Position numbers and translations under genes: made by a program. The notes beneath the pieces were generated by a model that saw only the letters and a list, made by a program, of their open reading frames with translations, had not been told where the DNA came from and did no database searches. Below, piece by piece: positions 63,983 through 64,000 of a stretch of DNA of 64,000 nucleotides. Origin of the DNA: Hydractinia symbiolongicarpus (lineage: Eukaryota; Cnidaria; Hydrozoa; Anthoathecata; Hydractiniidae). The stretch lies in contig NC_079876.1 of NCBI RefSeq assembly GCF_029227915.1, positions 2,358,001 through 2,422,000 of the forward strand, written 5' to 3'. Position 1 is the first letter of the stretch. Each line of letters begins with the position of its first letter.

Positions 63983-64000
63983 CATTTTCCGAACGATTTT
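63983..64000 (+). repeat. Partial monomer cut by window end
   Basis: The first 18 bases of a further monomer are present, so the array continues to the right. Confidence 0.9.

Larger units (their letters stand above)
1..64000 (+). repeat. Satellite DNA array, ~203-bp monomer, head-to-tail
   Basis: The same ~203-bp unit repeats from the first base to the last, all in one orientation, with no intervening unique DNA. Landmarks recurring about every 203 bp are the T-rich block (gattttttaaattatttttt), cgcatgagacttgtag, tgttttcatttttgatgag, atcgccggcaaacg, gatttcccgtaaatcccgg and gtatacaaagaaagtac. Typical spacing is 203 bp, with recurrent 202, 192 and 191-bp variants and rare 133- and 108-bp units. 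Arrays of this kind are usually centromeric, pericentromeric or otherwise heterochromatic in eukaryotes; that location is inferred, since nothing in the window anchors it to a chromosome. I do not recognise the family. Orientation is arbitrary; '+' means the strand given. Confidence 0.97.

Noticed and set aside
1-64000. Dozens of 61-121-codon reading frames on both strands as genes
   Set aside because: They are the same frames recurring in each monomer. 203 is not a multiple of three, the frames break at the same satellite stops (taa in cactaaaac, tag in gtatagtc), and they overlap on opposite strands. I see no promoter, start context or protein family.
1-64000. CRISPR array
   Set aside because: The repeat is contiguous 203-bp satellite with no unique spacers of constant length and no cas genes.
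1-64000. Pol III promoter, tRNA or 5S rRNA ancestry
   Set aside because: No convincing A box/B box pair or tRNA fold was seen. The GC-rich half does not resemble a B box.
1-64000. Ribosomal intergenic spacer subrepeats
   Set aside because: No rRNA gene sequence occurs in 64 kb, and the array is far longer than a usual spacer.

Overview
The window is one uninterrupted block of tandemly repeated satellite DNA. No part of its 64 kb falls outside the repeat, and I see no protein-coding gene, RNA gene, transposon or unique spacer. The unit is about 203 bp and about 38% G+C. It starts in phase at base 1 and repeats head-to-tail in one orientation about 315-320 times to base 64000, where the last copy is cut after 18 bases. 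Megasatellite-like blocks of this kind, with a unit of roughly nucleosome-plus-linker length and higher-order repeats (HORs), are typical of eukaryotic centromeric, pericentromeric or other heterochromatic regions. I do not recognise the family and cannot name the organism. The monomer is CpG-rich rather than CpG-depleted (13 CpG in my 203-bp consensus, observed/expected about 1.8), which argues against a genome with heavy germline CpG methylation of repeats.

Monomers fall into recurring variant classes, named here for reference. A: consensus-like (ggactcggcccgtatagtc then aaaagtatac). B: gggcttggcccgtatagtc then gaatgtatac, ending accctgtgag or acctagggag. C: 191-192 bp, lacking 11 bp after gtatagt and ending cccgggatg. 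D: ttattcgcactcaaacg, with gtccaaagtatac. E: gctgaaaaaaagaag, with aaattaccc. F: ccctggactcggcctgttt. G: cccggcttggcccg, about 202 bp. H: gcatagtcaaaagtatac then aagg.

Layout. Bases 1-12179 form a left domain of A/B/F/G/H monomers with 811-bp tetramers, about 2840-bp 14-mers and 405-bp dimers. From 12180 classes C, D and E appear and F and H are no longer seen. Bases 12180-20793 hold 993/1196-bp and about 798-bp HORs. Bases 20794-28073 are B-rich, with a 2219-bp repeat and 406-bp dimers. Bases 28074-37968 hold C/D/B mixtures with 1197-bp, 1733-bp and 1420/1014/1420-bp HORs. Bases 37969-48947 hold E/G/D mixtures, four 609-bp trimers and a 3042-bp repeat. Bases 48948-59193 are two nearly identical 5123-bp 26-mers. 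Bases 59145-62369 hold a 1.6-kb 8-mer pair, and the rest is a mixed tail.

The most informative content is the record of recombination: in-register hybrid monomers, whole-monomer gains and losses, and two rare out-of-register deletions (133-bp and 108-bp monomers) later copied by larger duplications. Short reading frames of 61-121 codons recur in every copy but behave as by-products of the repeat, not genes.
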